Part shown: in pieces, positions 19,470 to 28,549 of the stretch
Position numbering within the stretch: position 1 is the first letter of the stretch
Layout: each line of letters starts with the position of its first letter
Assembly (NCBI GenBank): GCA_003280935.1
Contig: QCDJ01000007.1
Span: 1-60,878 of the forward strand
Source of the DNA: Prochlorococcus sp. AG-355-B23
Lineage (GTDB): Bacteria; Cyanobacteriota; Cyanobacteriia; PCC-6307; Cyanobiaceae
Length of the DNA: 60,878 nt
Direction: 5' to 3'
Position numbers and translations under genes: made by a program
The notes under the pieces: generated by a model
What the model saw: only the letters and a program-made list of their open reading frames with translations
What the model was told of the DNA's origin: nothing
The model's database searches: none

Positions 19470-19982
19470 TTAAGATTTAATCACTCCAAATATATTCAAG
19501 CATTTTACAACTAAAGGAAGAATTAAGAGTACAGTGATTAATCTGACAGCGTGTAAAGTTGCTACCGCAGGCCCCACTCCGTATTCAGATCCTACAAGAC
19601 TCATTCCGCTAATTCCTCCTGGTGCAGCTCCTAGAATTGTTGTAATAATATCTATTTTAAGTAATCTGCTTGTCCACAAACCAATTGCTAATCCAGTAAT
19701 AACTAAAGTAAAAGTTATTAATATCGCTGGTCTCCATAAATTTTGAATATCAACTAATGAGTCTTTTGTTAATGATGTACCAATGACTGTTCCAATTCCA
19801 ATTTCTAAAATTGTTCTTGTTCCGATTGGCCACTCTGCGATGTCAACTTTGCCACTTATGCTAAGTATGCTTGCGCCTATTAAAGCACCTGCTAGAGGAG
19901 CCGCAGGAATACCTGTTTTTAGAGCTAATGCTCCAAAAATACAACCTGCAAAAATATAATAGATTAGATTTATGTTAGGCAT
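19470..19982 (-). CDS. AbrB-family (duplicated-domain) membrane protein, half-size
   Basis: 170-aa hydrophobic protein with four or five membrane segments. The repeats GALALKTGIPAAPLAGALIGASIL and LGAAPGGISGMSLVGSEYG match the transporter-like AbrB/ammonia-monooxygenase-named membrane family (not the AbrB transcription factor). Typical members have two such halves in ~350 aa; this one carries about one half, as often seen in cyanobacteria. Substrate unknown. Confidence 0.8.
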   Translation of the reverse strand: MPNINLIYYIFAGCIFGALALKTGIPAAPLAGALIGASILSISGKVDIAEWPIGTRTILEIGIGTVIGTSLTKDSLVDIQNLWRPAILITFTLVITGLAIGLWTSRLLKIDIITTILGAAPGGISGMSLVGSEYGVGPAVATLHAVRLITVLLILPLVVKCLNIFGVIKS

Positions 19983-20116
19983 AAATTTGAAAGATGTTTG
20001 ATCATAATATTAGAAAAAATTTTTTTTGTTTAAGTTTATAGTCAAATAATATTTTTGTTTTTCTCTCGTAATGTTCCCTTTTGTTGGCATAATATTAACT
20101 AAAGCATGAATTTTTT

Positions 20117-20314
20117 ATGTCTTCACAAATTTCATATAAAGATAATAAAAACAGAATAAAGAAAAAATTATCTTTTTTTGAGGGTGGTCACCAGCTTGAA
20201 AAATTAGAGTTTGCCCTTGCTATAGCTCAAACTAAAGGTGATGAAAAAAAATCAATCGTTCTTAGAAAAAAGATTGTGGAATTAGGCGGAAATGTTGAAG
20301 AGCCAGGCACTTAA
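20117..20314 (+). CDS. Small hypothetical protein
   Basis: 65 aa, no named family. Basic N-terminus (SYKDNKNRIKKKLSF) then an amphipathic region FEGGHQLEKLEFALAIAQTKGDEKKSIVLRKKI that looks like a helical pair, ending GGNVEEPGT. No signal or membrane segment. ATG start at 20117 with no strong Shine-Dalgarno. It ends 1 nt before the convergent aminotransferase stop. The regular composition and tight fit support a real gene. Confidence 0.68.
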   Translation: MSSQISYKDNKNRIKKKLSFFEGGHQLEKLEFALAIAQTKGDEKKSIVLRKKIVELGGNVEEPGT

Positions 20315-20315
20315 C

Positions 20316-21479
20316 TTAATTCCCCTCGAGATATCTTGATACCACAAGTAATGCCTCACCAGCTTGTTGGGTAGTAATTTTACCGAGGCCTAGAAGTGTA
20401 TTACTTATAGCAGAAACTACCGTGATAATATCTCTGTCATTAACATATCCTAAATGTCCGACTCTAAATATTTTCCCCTTCAAATGGTCTTGACCACCAG
20501 CGAGTAATATATCAAAATTTTTCTTTATTGTTTTTCTAAATTCTTCAGCATCCATACCTTCAGTTTTTATTGCAGTAATAGAAGGACTTAAATATTTTTC
20601 ATCAGCAAATAATTTTAGATTTAAAGCCTTCATAGCATTGCTCATCGCTAATTTGTGTTTATTGTGTCTTAGGAAAATATTATCTAGGCCTTCTTCTTTC
20701 ATCATTTTTAAAGCTTCATCTAAAGCAAAAACTAAATTAACTGCTGGAGTATATGGATTACTGTTACTTAAAAGACTTTTTCGGTAGGATTTTAAATTTA
20801 AATAAAACTTTGGTAAATTAGATTTTTCTGCAGCTTCCCATGCTTTTTGGCTCATTGATATAAAACTGAGCCCTGGAGGTATCATATATCCCTTTTGTGA
20901 TCCTGAAGCAACGATATCTAATTTCCATTCATCTATAGGAACATTGCAAGCTCCAAGACTTGTAACGCAGTCAATAATTGATAATGCCGTGTTGTGTGTG
21001 CGAATATATGAACTTATAGTTTTTAGGTCATTAATTACACCTGTTGAAGTTTCAGAATGGGTTAAAATAACCGCCTTTATTTCTTTTTGTTTATCTTCCT
21101 CTAGTACCTTTTTGAATTCTTCTGGATCAAGTGCAGTCCCCCATTCGGAAGCAATTTTTATTACTTCTAGACCAAATTCTTTAGCAACTTTTACCCATCT
21201 TTCGCCAAATTTTCCATTTTCTCCACAAATTACTTTATCTCCTCTACTTAACGTGTTTATTATTCCAGCCTCCATTGCTGCAGTCCCACTACCAGTGATC
21301 GTTAGAACATCATTTTGAGTTTGATGAAGCCACTGCAAATTCTTGGTAGTACTTTCTACGAGATCTTGAAATTCTTTACTGCGATGGCCTATTGGATGTT
21401 TACTTAATGCTTGCAAAACTTTTTCTGGAACTGGTGTGGGTCCAGGAATCATCAATGATAATTTTTGTTGTATGGCCAC
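20316..21479 (-). CDS. Class V aminotransferase, serine--pyruvate/alanine--glyoxylate type
   Basis: 387-aa PLP enzyme. It opens with the family LMIPGPTPVPEKVLQALSKHPIGHRS, has TGSGTAAMEAGI, HSETSTGVIND, the DCVTSLGA PLP aspartate region and ASGSQKGYMIPPGL with the Schiff-base Lys. This type transaminates Ser, Ala or glyoxylate and in cyanobacteria is linked to photorespiratory glyoxylate handling; the exact substrate pair is inferred. ATG start at 21479, divergent from cbiD. Confidence 0.93.
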   Translation of the reverse strand: MAIQQKLSLMIPGPTPVPEKVLQALSKHPIGHRSKEFQDLVESTTKNLQWLHQTQNDVLTITGSGTAAMEAGIINTLSRGDKVICGENGKFGERWVKVAKEFGLEVIKIASEWGTALDPEEFKKVLEEDKQKEIKAVILTHSETSTGVINDLKTISSYIRTHNTALSIIDCVTSLGACNVPIDEWKLDIVASGSQKGYMIPPGLSFISMSQKAWEAAEKSNLPKFYLNLKSYRKSLLSNSNPYTPAVNLVFALDEALKMMKEEGLDNIFLRHNKHKLAMSNAMKALNLKLFADEKYLSPSITAIKTEGMDAEEFRKTIKKNFDILLAGGQDHLKGKIFRVGHLGYVNDRDIITVVSAISNTLLGLGKITTQQAGEALLVVSRYLEGN

Positions 21480-21539
21480 TTTTTGTTAAATAGGTCATTC
21501 TTAGATTAGTTCTCATTATATATTTTTCAATTACTTGAT

Positions 21540-22652
21540 TTGAAAAAAGGATTTTCTTTACCTTTGTGGGTTGCTGGAGCTGCTAGGTCAGCATTAAAAA
21601 AACTAGTAGGGTTACCATTTGAGAATTATGAACTAATAAAAATTCCTAATGAAAAAAAAGAAATAAAAATCGAGATTCATTCTGTTGGTTTACTTAAAGA
21701 TGATTCGCATGCATTAGGAATCACTTTTGCAAAGTCTGGCCTAGATCTTGATATTACCCAAAACTTAGAAATATGGACATTAGCCTCTCTAGAAGAAATT
21801 CCTTTTAATAATCCTGTTCAAAGAATTCCAATAAATATTATTGCAGGATATGGTGTAGGTATAAAAGAAGATACATCAGAGATATGCATTTCTAATTTTG
21901 CAAAAGAAGTTTTATACGAAAATTTATTAGATATTATTCCTAAGGGCTTTAATTTGAAATTAGAAATTATTTTTCCAAATGGGAGGTTTTTAGCGGAAAG
22001 AACTAGTAATAAGTCATTTGGTATTGTTGATGGATTATCTATTATTGGTACTTCTGCTGAGACTTATTCGAGTGCTTCACCTGATCAATTAGAAGAGGCA
22101 AAAATTAATCTTGCAAAGTTAGTTCAAAATGATTTTAAAGGTGCAGTTGTTTTTGTTATTGGTGAAAATGGGTTGAATTTGGCTAAAACTTGTAATGTTA
22201 ATTTGCCAATTATCAAAATTGGAAATTGGATAGGACCATTATTAGTTGATGCTGCAATAAAAAAAGTTAAAACTGTAATTCTTTTTGGTTATCACGGGAA
22301 ATTAATTAAATTAGCAGGTGGTATTTTTCATACGCATAATCATTTAGCTGATGCAAGAATTGAGATTCTTGTTTATCTAGCTGTTCAAGAAAAAATTCCG
22401 CCTGAAATCATAGTTGAGTTATCTCAGTTAGATAATCTTGAGGATGCATTACTCTTGCTTGAAAGATTTAATAAATCTTGGGCTGATAAATTATTCAATA
22501 AATTATCAAATACGGTTGAAAAACGTTCTTTTACTTATGTAAATAGGTACGTAAAAACTGATATGGAAATCGGTGCAATAATTTTTGATAGAAAAAGGAA
22601 TATAAGGTGGGCTGGAATTTATGGTAAGAAATACATTTCTTATTTTCATTGA
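21540..22652 (+). CDS. cbiD: Cobalt-precorrin-5B C1-methyltransferase CbiD
   Basis: Anaerobic-type cobalamin ring methylation step. The 370-aa protein starts FSLPLWVAGAARSALKKL, a marine-cyanobacterial variant of the usual G(Y/F)TTG(T/A)CAAAA motif, then has PIN-type NIIAGYGVGI, GLSIIGTSAETYSSAS and VILFGYHGKLIKLAGGIFHTHNHLADARIEIL, the last being characteristic. The start is TTG 21540. The altered N-terminal motif is notable, but the rest is convincing. 54 nt upstream of guaA. Confidence 0.93.
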   Translation: MKKGFSLPLWVAGAARSALKKLVGLPFENYELIKIPNEKKEIKIEIHSVGLLKDDSHALGITFAKSGLDLDITQNLEIWTLASLEEIPFNNPVQRIPINIIAGYGVGIKEDTSEICISNFAKEVLYENLLDIIPKGFNLKLEIIFPNGRFLAERTSNKSFGIVDGLSIIGTSAETYSSASPDQLEEAKINLAKLVQNDFKGAVVFVIGENGLNLAKTCNVNLPIIKIGNWIGPLLVDAAIKKVKTVILFGYHGKLIKLAGGIFHTHNHLADARIEILVYLAVQEKIPPEIIVELSQLDNLEDALLLLERFNKSWADKLFNKLSNTVEKRSFTYVNRYVKTDMEIGAIIFDRKRNIRWAGIYGKKYISYFH

Positions 22653-22706
22653 GATTACTTTGTAATTCATTATGCTTTTGTAAATAAATTGAGCTAACTT
22701 TTATAC

Positions 22707-24293
22707 ATGAGTCAAACATCTTTAAAAAAAGAACGGGATCCTTCAATATTAATTTTAGATTTCGGATCTCAATATTCTGAATTGATTGCAAGAAGAATTA
22801 GAGAAACTAATGTTTTTTCTCTTGTAGTTAGTAATTGTATTTCAATTGATGAAATCAACAACATTAACCCTAAGGGGATCATTTTGAGTGGAGGCCCAAA
22901 TTCTGTATATGAACAAAATGCTCCTAAGTGTGATAAAAAAATTTTTAATTTAGGAATTCCTGTTCTTGGTATATGCTATGGAATGCAATTAATGGTCAAA
23001 GAACTTGGAGGATCTGTTATTTCAGCGACCAAAAAAGCTGAATATGGTAGAGCACCAATAAATTTAGACCAAGAATCTGAACTCTTTACTGATGTAGAAG
23101 ATAAATCAATAATGTGGATGAGTCATGGTGATTCTATTAACTGTTTGCCTGATGGATTTAATAAAATTGCTCATACCGAGAACACACTCCATGCAGCAAT
23201 TTCAAATGATGTAAAGAAATTATTTGGTGTACAATTTCATCCCGAAGTTATTCACTCAGAGTTTGGGATGACGGTAATTAAAAATTTTGTTTATAAAATT
23301 TCTTGTTGTGCGGCTGATTGGACAACCGAAACTTATATAGATGAAACTATTCCCAGGATAAGAGAGCAAGTTGGCAATAAAAAAGTTTTACTCGCCTTAT
23401 CTGGGGGAGTTGATTCTTCAACTCTCGCTTTTCTTCTTAATAAAGCAATTGGAAATCAGCTTACATGCATGTTTATAGACCAAGGCTTCATGAGAAAAGG
23501 TGAACCAGAATTTTTAATGAATTTTTTTGATAAGAAATTTCATATAAAAGTTGAATATATTAATGCAAAGGAAAGGTTTATTTCCAAATTAAAAGATATT
23601 ACTGATCCAGAACAAAAAAGGAAAATTATAGGTGAAGAATTTATTAGAGTATTTGAAGAGGAAAGCAACAGATTGGGACCTTTTCAGTATTTAGCCCAAG
23701 GTACTCTTTATCCTGATGTTATTGAAAGTGCTGGGACTAATATTGATCCTAAGACTGGTGAAAGAATAGCGGTAAAAATAAAGAGTCACCATAACGTGGG
23801 TGGATTGCCAAAAGATTTACAATTTAAATTAGTTGAACCATTAAGAAAACTTTTTAAGGATGAAGTCCGAAAAGTCGGGGCTGCTTTAGGTTTGCCTGAG
23901 GAAATTATAAAAAGGCATCCATTCCCAGGCCCTGGATTGGCTATAAGAATTTTGGGAGAGGTAAATAATGAAAAACTTGATTGTTTAAGAGATGCGGACT
24001 GGATAGTAAGAGACGAAATTAAAAAAGCAGGTCTTTACAATGATATTTGGCAAGCTTTTGCAGTATTGCTACCAGTTAAAACTGTGGGAGTGATGGGTGA
24101 TAAAAGGACTTACGCATGGCCAATAGTTTTACGTTGTGTATCAAGTGAGGATGGTATGACGGCTGATTGGTCAAAAATTCCTTTTCAGATTTTGGAGAGG
24201 ATTGCAAATAGAATCGTAAACGAAGTAGATTCAGTTAATAGGGTTGTTTATGATATAACAAGCAAACCTCCTGGAACTATTGAGTGGGAATAA
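22707..24293 (+). CDS. guaA: GMP synthase (glutamine-hydrolysing)
   Basis: Aminates XMP to GMP. N-terminal class I glutaminase domain with [18 protein letters not shown], the nucleophile in GICYGMQLM and the His-Glu of GVQFHPEV; then the ATP pyrophosphatase loop [17 protein letters not shown]; then the dimerisation domain ending [16 protein letters not shown], the canonical C-terminus. 528 aa, ATG start. Complete. Confidence 0.98.
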   Translation: MSQTSLKKERDPSILILDFGSQYSELIARRIRETNVFSLVVSNCISIDEINNINPKGIILSGGPNSVYEQNAPKCDKKIFNLGIPVLGICYGMQLMVKELGGSVISATKKAEYGRAPINLDQESELFTDVEDKSIMWMSHGDSINCLPDGFNKIAHTENTLHAAISNDVKKLFGVQFHPEVIHSEFGMTVIKNFVYKISCCAADWTTETYIDETIPRIREQVGNKKVLLALSGGVDSSTLAFLLNKAIGNQLTCMFIDQGFMRKGEPEFLMNFFDKKFHIKVEYINAKERFISKLKDITDPEQKRKIIGEEFIRVFEEESNRLGPFQYLAQGTLYPDVIESAGTNIDPKTGERIAVKIKSHHNVGGLPKDLQFKLVEPLRKLFKDEVRKVGAALGLPEEIIKRHPFPGPGLAIRILGEVNNEKLDCLRDADWIVRDEIKKAGLYNDIWQAFAVLLPVKTVGVMGDKRTYAWPIVLRCVSSEDGMTADWSKIPFQILERIANRIVNEVDSVNRVVYDITSKPPGTIEWE

Positions 24294-24388
24294 TGGGTCG
24301 TATCAGAACCCAGTTATAGTCTAATAAACTACATCGTACTAACATCGTACTTTAAGAAAGACATGTTACTCTAGAATCAGAAACAACA

Positions 24389-24544
24389 GTGATACAAACT
24401 AATGTCAGGGTTGAAACTTTTGCAAAAATTATTCCTTATTATGGAGTGGGAGTAAATTACAATTTTTCTAAAAATTTAAGACTTTTATTTTATTTAAGAA
24501 ATATTTTTAAATGGGGTGTTAACTGTAATGAGCGAGATTATTAA
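24389..24544 (+). pseudogene. Possible remnant of an outer-membrane beta-barrel protein
   Basis: The 234-nt spacer after guaA is open in one frame from 24356 (after a stop at 24353) to a stop at 24542-24544. It encodes a short stretch including IIPYYGVGVNYNFSKNLRL, which reads like adjacent beta-barrel strands of a porin or OmpA-type domain. There is no ATG and only a GTG at 24389, and the frame runs into the next gene. This may be a decayed fragment or chance; treat as weak. Confidence 0.25.
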
Positions 24545-25241
24545 ATTAAGTAGATCTACTGTTGAAAAATATCTCAGTTGTCCAAGATGTTGTGTACTTG
24601 ACAAAAAATATAAAATAAAACCCCCATCATTACCATTCACTCTAAATATAGCTGTAGATAATTTGTGTAAAAATGAATTTGATTACTATAGGAAAATTCA
24701 GGAGCCGCATCCTTTATTTATTGAATATGGAATTGATGCTGTACCTTTCAAACACAAAGATTTAGAACGTTGGAGAAGTAATTTTCAAGGGATAAGATAT
24801 AAGTCAATTGAACATAATTATGATTTTGGAGGAGCCGTGGATGATATTTGGCAGAAAAAAAATGGTGATCTTATTATTGTTGATGTGAAAGCAACTTCTA
24901 GAAATAATTTTGATTGGTCTGAGACTTTTAATAAATACGAATATGCAAAAGCTTATAAGAGACAACTAGAAATGTATCAGTGGTTATTTAAAAAAAATGG
25001 TTTTCAAGTGGCTAATGAAGCTTATCTTTTATATTTTAATGGAAAGAAAAATGAAGAGTTATTTAATAACCAATTAAATTTTGACGTACATCTAATTAAA
25101 TTAGATTGTTCTACTTCATGGGTAGAAAATAAGATAATTGATACGGTTAATTTATTACGTTCGGATAATTTCCCCAAACCTTCATTAAAGTGTGAATACT
25201 GTAATTATTTAAAGAAGCGTTGGCAGTTATCAATAACTTAA
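24528..25241 (+). CDS. Stand-alone PD-(D/E)XK nuclease, Cas4/RecB-like
   Basis: 237-aa protein with the layout of Cas4/RecB-type nucleases: N-terminal LSRSTVEKYLSCPRCC (Cys18, Cys21, Cys22), metal-binding GGAVDDIW (Asp105/106), IIVDVKAT (D119-x-K121), the QLEMY motif (Q146-x-x-x-Y150) and C-terminal CEYC (Cys222, Cys225). The Cys spacing suggests a 4Fe-4S or zinc site tying the ends together. ATG 24528 (MSEIIKL) is preferred to GTG 24516. There are no cas genes or repeats nearby, so a repair or recombination role is more likely than CRISPR adaptation. Confidence 0.82.
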   Translation: MSEIIKLSRSTVEKYLSCPRCCVLDKKYKIKPPSLPFTLNIAVDNLCKNEFDYYRKIQEPHPLFIEYGIDAVPFKHKDLERWRSNFQGIRYKSIEHNYDFGGAVDDIWQKKNGDLIIVDVKATSRNNFDWSETFNKYEYAKAYKRQLEMYQWLFKKNGFQVANEAYLLYFNGKKNEELFNNQLNFDVHLIKLDCSTSWVENKIIDTVNLLRSDNFPKPSLKCEYCNYLKKRWQLSIT

Positions 25242-25321
25242 TATTCATGGGATAATTTTTCATATTTCTGGAAAAATAGTGAATAAAAGATAATCTTTAA
25301 TTAGATTAATAATTTAGACTT

Positions 25322-25930
25322 TTGATAAATTCGAAAAATCCTGACAGAAAAATAACTAATCATCTGCAACAAGATGTAGTCAAAGTATCTGGCAAAACAA
25401 TTTTTATTAATCCTTTTTTATATTGGCGAAGATTTGACGAAAACACCAATAGATGGCTTAGAGAACCTGGTCAAATGTCAGAGGATCAAATTGCACCAAA
25501 CAGGAATCGTTTTTATCCAGAAATAGAGTGGGCTGATTTGAGTCATGAGCAAAAGCTTATAAAAGATGCAACTGTTGAGATGTTTTTAAAAACTCTTGAA
25601 TTGATAAGTACATTTCATCCTTATCTTAGTTCTGGACAATTATTAGAAGTGGAGAGGAAAATGGCGATTACAAAAAAAACTCCTTTCGAAAAATGGGTAA
25701 CAAAATCTTTCGCCAAAAAAACGAGATTATTAGAAAATGAAAAAAGAAAATTTCAAAGAGAAAGATTTTTTAATAGCTGGAGAGAATGGTTCAGTCTTAC
25801 AAATACTCAACAAGCAATTTTGCCGTTAATAGTTACGATATTTATTTCTTCGTTTGTTGGGTGGTCTTTAGGGATATCAAAGAATAGTTGTAATCCTTAT
25901 TTTGAACAAAATATAAATAAATTAAATTAA
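25322..25930 (+). CDS. Hypothetical protein with C-terminal membrane anchor
   Basis: 202 aa; no family recognised. The first ~160 residues are soluble and charged, with aromatic-rich stretches (NPFLYWRRFDENTNRWLREPG; FYPEIEWADLSHEQKLI). A hydrophobic segment at about residues 163-185 (AILPLIVTIFISSFVGWSLGI) would anchor it with a short Cys-containing tail. Tail-anchored topology with the bulk in the cytoplasm is the simplest reading. TTG start at 25322. It is followed by the 47-aa ORF and mrdA, but no shared function is evident. Confidence 0.7.
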   Translation: MINSKNPDRKITNHLQQDVVKVSGKTIFINPFLYWRRFDENTNRWLREPGQMSEDQIAPNRNRFYPEIEWADLSHEQKLIKDATVEMFLKTLELISTFHPYLSSGQLLEVERKMAITKKTPFEKWVTKSFAKKTRLLENEKRKFQRERFFNSWREWFSLTNTQQAILPLIVTIFISSFVGWSLGISKNSCNPYFEQNINKLN

Positions 25931-26038
25931 TTTGTTTTTGATATTTTTTAAGTATCTAAGTAAAAATAATTTTGAAAAAATAAATTTATTATTTAGAATT
26001 CCATTAATTGAAATAATTGCTTAAAAAGTATAAGTTTT

Positions 26039-26182
26039 ATGAGTGAAAATTTAAATTCAAATAATCTTGAAAATGATGCGTTCGATTTGAACAATGAAGA
26101 TAGTGATTTTCAAGATTTAATCAATAGACTTAAAGAGATAAAATCAACCATTGCTTTATTGGAAAAAACAATATTTAAATAA
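26039..26182 (+). CDS. Small 47-aa acidic ORF upstream of mrdA
   Basis: ATG at 26039 opens a 47-codon frame with an acidic, Asn-rich N-terminal half and a C-terminal amphipathic helix (DFQDLINRLKEIKSTIALLEK). No family is known to me. It ends 10 nt before the likely mrdA start, so coupling with PBP2 is plausible. The clear start codon and helix support it; the short length keeps it uncertain. Confidence 0.55.
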   Translation: MSENLNSNNLENDAFDLNNEDSDFQDLINRLKEIKSTIALLEKTIFK

Positions 26183-26192
26183 ATTTATATTT

Positions 26193-27983
26193 TTGATAAA
26201 AACAAGTCCTAATAAAAAACTTATTTCATTAAAAAGACAGCCACTAGTCTTACTTATTTTTTCTTCTGTTTCCTTTTTATTGATTCTATTTAGATTAATT
26301 TTTTTACAACTTTTAAATTATGAATCTTTTAAGAAAATGTCAGATGAGAATAGGATCAGACTTATTGCTTCGCAGCCAATACGTGGAAGAATACTAGATA
26401 AAAATGGTAATGTTCTAGCAAATAGTAGAGTGAAATATTCTTTAATAATAAAGCCTCAATATGTTAAAAAAAGCAATTGGGAACAACAAAAATCAAGTAT
26501 TTCTAACTTGTTAAATATTGATAGTAATGTAATTCAAAAAAAATACTCTGATGGTCTAAAAAATCAGAAACTCTCAGTAATTATTCGTGATGATTTAAAT
26601 GTAGATCAATTAATAAAATTTAAGGAGAATGAAGGTAATTTAATTAGTTTTGAAATAGCTACCAATTTAATTAGAAATTATCCTTATAAATCCCTTGCTG
26701 CCCATGTAATTGGTTATACTCAGCCAGTTACTGAATTAGAATATAAATTTTTATCTAAGAAGGGTTATAAATTAAATGACTTAATCGGTAGGACGGGAAT
26801 TGAATATGTTTACGAAGATTTTATAAGAGGTGAATGGGGCGGAGAAATGGTTGAAGTAAATTCATTAGGAAAATTTCAAAGATCATTGGGTATAAGACCT
26901 TCAGTACAAGGTAAAGATATTCAACTAACAATCGATCTTAATCTGCAGTTAGTTGCTGAGGAGGTTCTTAAAGATAAAAAAGCTGGAGCCATAATAGTAA
27001 TGGATCCAAGAGATGGTGCAATAAGAGCAATGGCAAGTAAACCTACATTCGATTTAAATTTTTTCTCAAAGGATTTTAAACCTGAGAAAGAATATAATAC
27101 ACTTTTTAATTCTCCTGAAAAACCTTTATTTAATAGAGCATTAAATGCCTACGATCCAGGAAGCGTTTGGAAAATTGTAACGGCTTTAGCTGGCTTGGAA
27201 AGTGGAAAATTTCCTAGAGAAACAATGTTAGATACGAAACCATGTATCACTTATGGAAGCCAATGTTTCAGGGAACACAATGATTTAGGTTTTGGAGTAA
27301 TAGGTTATGAAGATGCTTTAAGAGTTTCGAGTAATACATTTTTTTATCAAGTCGGATATGGTGCAGGAGTTGATGAACTTCATAAGGTTTCTAGAAAACT
27401 TGGTTTTAATTCTTTATCTGGAATTGAAATTTCTGAACAAGAAAATAAAGGATTAGTAGCAAGTAGTGAGTGGGCTAAAAAAGGCAGAGGATGGGGGCAA
27501 CCAGGAAGAACTCCATGGGTCCCAGAAGATATTGCGAGTATGTCTATTGGACAATTTGTTGTTCAAGTTACTCCTATTCAAATAGCTAGAGCTTATGCTG
27601 CTATTGCAAATGGAGGTTATTTAGTTACTCCACATTTGACTAAAAAAGATGAAGAAAGTCTTTTAGATAAAAAACGTATTCCAATTGATATTGACCCACA
27701 AAATATTCAATTGATAAAAAGTGGTCTCCGGAAAGTAGTAGAGTCTGGCACAGGAGTATCAATTAATTATGGAGTTTCAAATTTACCTCCAGTGTCAGGT
27801 AAAACAGGAACTGCTGAAGATGGTGAAGGTGGCTTAGATCATGCTTGGTTCGTTTGCTTTACACCCTCTGAAAATAGTGAATTACTTGTAGTTGCTTTTG
27901 CACAGAATACTCCTGGTGGTGGATCTGTTCACGCCCTGCCAATGGCAAGAGAAATTTTAAAAGTTTGGAACGAGAAAAAATGA
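26193..27983 (+). CDS. mrdA: Penicillin-binding protein 2 (elongation transpeptidase)
   Basis: Monofunctional class B PBP that cross-links peptidoglycan for cell elongation. A short cytoplasmic N-terminus, one membrane span (PLVLLIFSSVSFLLILFRLIFL), a dimerisation domain with RGRILDKNGNVLA, and a transpeptidase domain with the SxxK motif in DPGSVWKIVTA, SSN in RVSSNTFF and KTG in VSGKTGTAE. I place the start at TTG 26193 (596 aa), after the small ORF; a TTG at 26151 would add 14 residues and overlap that ORF. Identity is secure, start less so. Confidence 0.92.
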   Translation: MIKTSPNKKLISLKRQPLVLLIFSSVSFLLILFRLIFLQLLNYESFKKMSDENRIRLIASQPIRGRILDKNGNVLANSRVKYSLIIKPQYVKKSNWEQQKSSISNLLNIDSNVIQKKYSDGLKNQKLSVIIRDDLNVDQLIKFKENEGNLISFEIATNLIRNYPYKSLAAHVIGYTQPVTELEYKFLSKKGYKLNDLIGRTGIEYVYEDFIRGEWGGEMVEVNSLGKFQRSLGIRPSVQGKDIQLTIDLNLQLVAEEVLKDKKAGAIIVMDPRDGAIRAMASKPTFDLNFFSKDFKPEKEYNTLFNSPEKPLFNRALNAYDPGSVWKIVTALAGLESGKFPRETMLDTKPCITYGSQCFREHNDLGFGVIGYEDALRVSSNTFFYQVGYGAGVDELHKVSRKLGFNSLSGIEISEQENKGLVASSEWAKKGRGWGQPGRTPWVPEDIASMSIGQFVVQVTPIQIARAYAAIANGGYLVTPHLTKKDEESLLDKKRIPIDIDPQNIQLIKSGLRKVVESGTGVSINYGVSNLPPVSGKTGTAEDGEGGLDHAWFVCFTPSENSELLVVAFAQNTPGGGSVHALPMAREILKVWNEKK

Positions 27984-28007
27984 GATTAATTTTTAGCTAT
28001 TAAAAGT

Positions 28008-28532
28008 TTATGTTTTTAATTTTTTCATTTGTAAAAGTCTTTGAATAATATCTTCAATAGTTTTTGTATCTATAGGTTTACTATATGACGACAAAAGTTG
28101 TCTTCCTAATACTTGACTTCCTAAATGCACTAATTGAATTCGTAATGAGGTCAGTAGTTCTAACCCTATGCCACCAGAAAATGTTGCAATTGCAATAGGT
28201 TGACCATTAAATAAATTCCTAAAGTCATCTCCCGAAATAGATAGCCATGCTATGAAGTTGGAGAGAATGGGAGGTATAGATCCATTATATTCAGGCGCAC
28301 AAATCACCCATTTTTCAATCTCGAAAAGCTTTTTTTTTAATTCTTCTATTTCATTTGGAATATTTTCTTTGCTGTGAATTCTTGGATTAAATAATGGAAT
28401 ATCAAGAGTAGTAAGATCTAAAATTTCAGAACTTATTTTCAGTTCATTACTTTTTTCAAGAAATTTTTCAGAAAGTTCTAGATTTTTACCACAACTAGCC
28501 GTAATGATTATTAGATCTTTTGTTTCAGTCAT
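28008..28532 (-). CDS. NAD(P)H-dependent FMN reductase-family flavoprotein
   Basis: 174-aa flavodoxin-fold protein. ITASCGKNLELSEKF is the phosphate-binding loop (less typical than the usual GSxRxxS), and ICAPEYNGSIPPILSNFIAWLS is the diagnostic FMN-site motif of the NADPH-dependent FMN reductase family (chromate/azo-reductase-like). It lies 17 nt downstream of flv1 on the same strand, so it may supply reduced flavin or handle electrons for the flavodiiron proteins; that link is inference from position. Confidence 0.85.
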   Translation of the reverse strand: MTETKDLIIITASCGKNLELSEKFLEKSNELKISSEILDLTTLDIPLFNPRIHSKENIPNEIEELKKKLFEIEKWVICAPEYNGSIPPILSNFIAWLSISGDDFRNLFNGQPIAIATFSGGIGLELLTSLRIQLVHLGSQVLGRQLLSSYSKPIDTKTIEDIIQRLLQMKKLKT

Positions 28533-28549
28533 AAATTAGATAAATAAAT

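Noticed and set aside
24294-24315. Hairpin TGGGT/ACCCA after guaA as a terminator
   Set aside because: Only five pairs, a long loop and no T-run follows.
24331-24350. Short direct repeat of CATCGTAC after guaA
   Set aside because: Two 8-nt copies 3 nt apart are too short to call a regulatory or attachment site without comparative support.
24528-25241. CRISPR-Cas locus based on the Cas4-like protein
   Set aside because: No repeat-spacer array and no other cas gene anywhere in the window.
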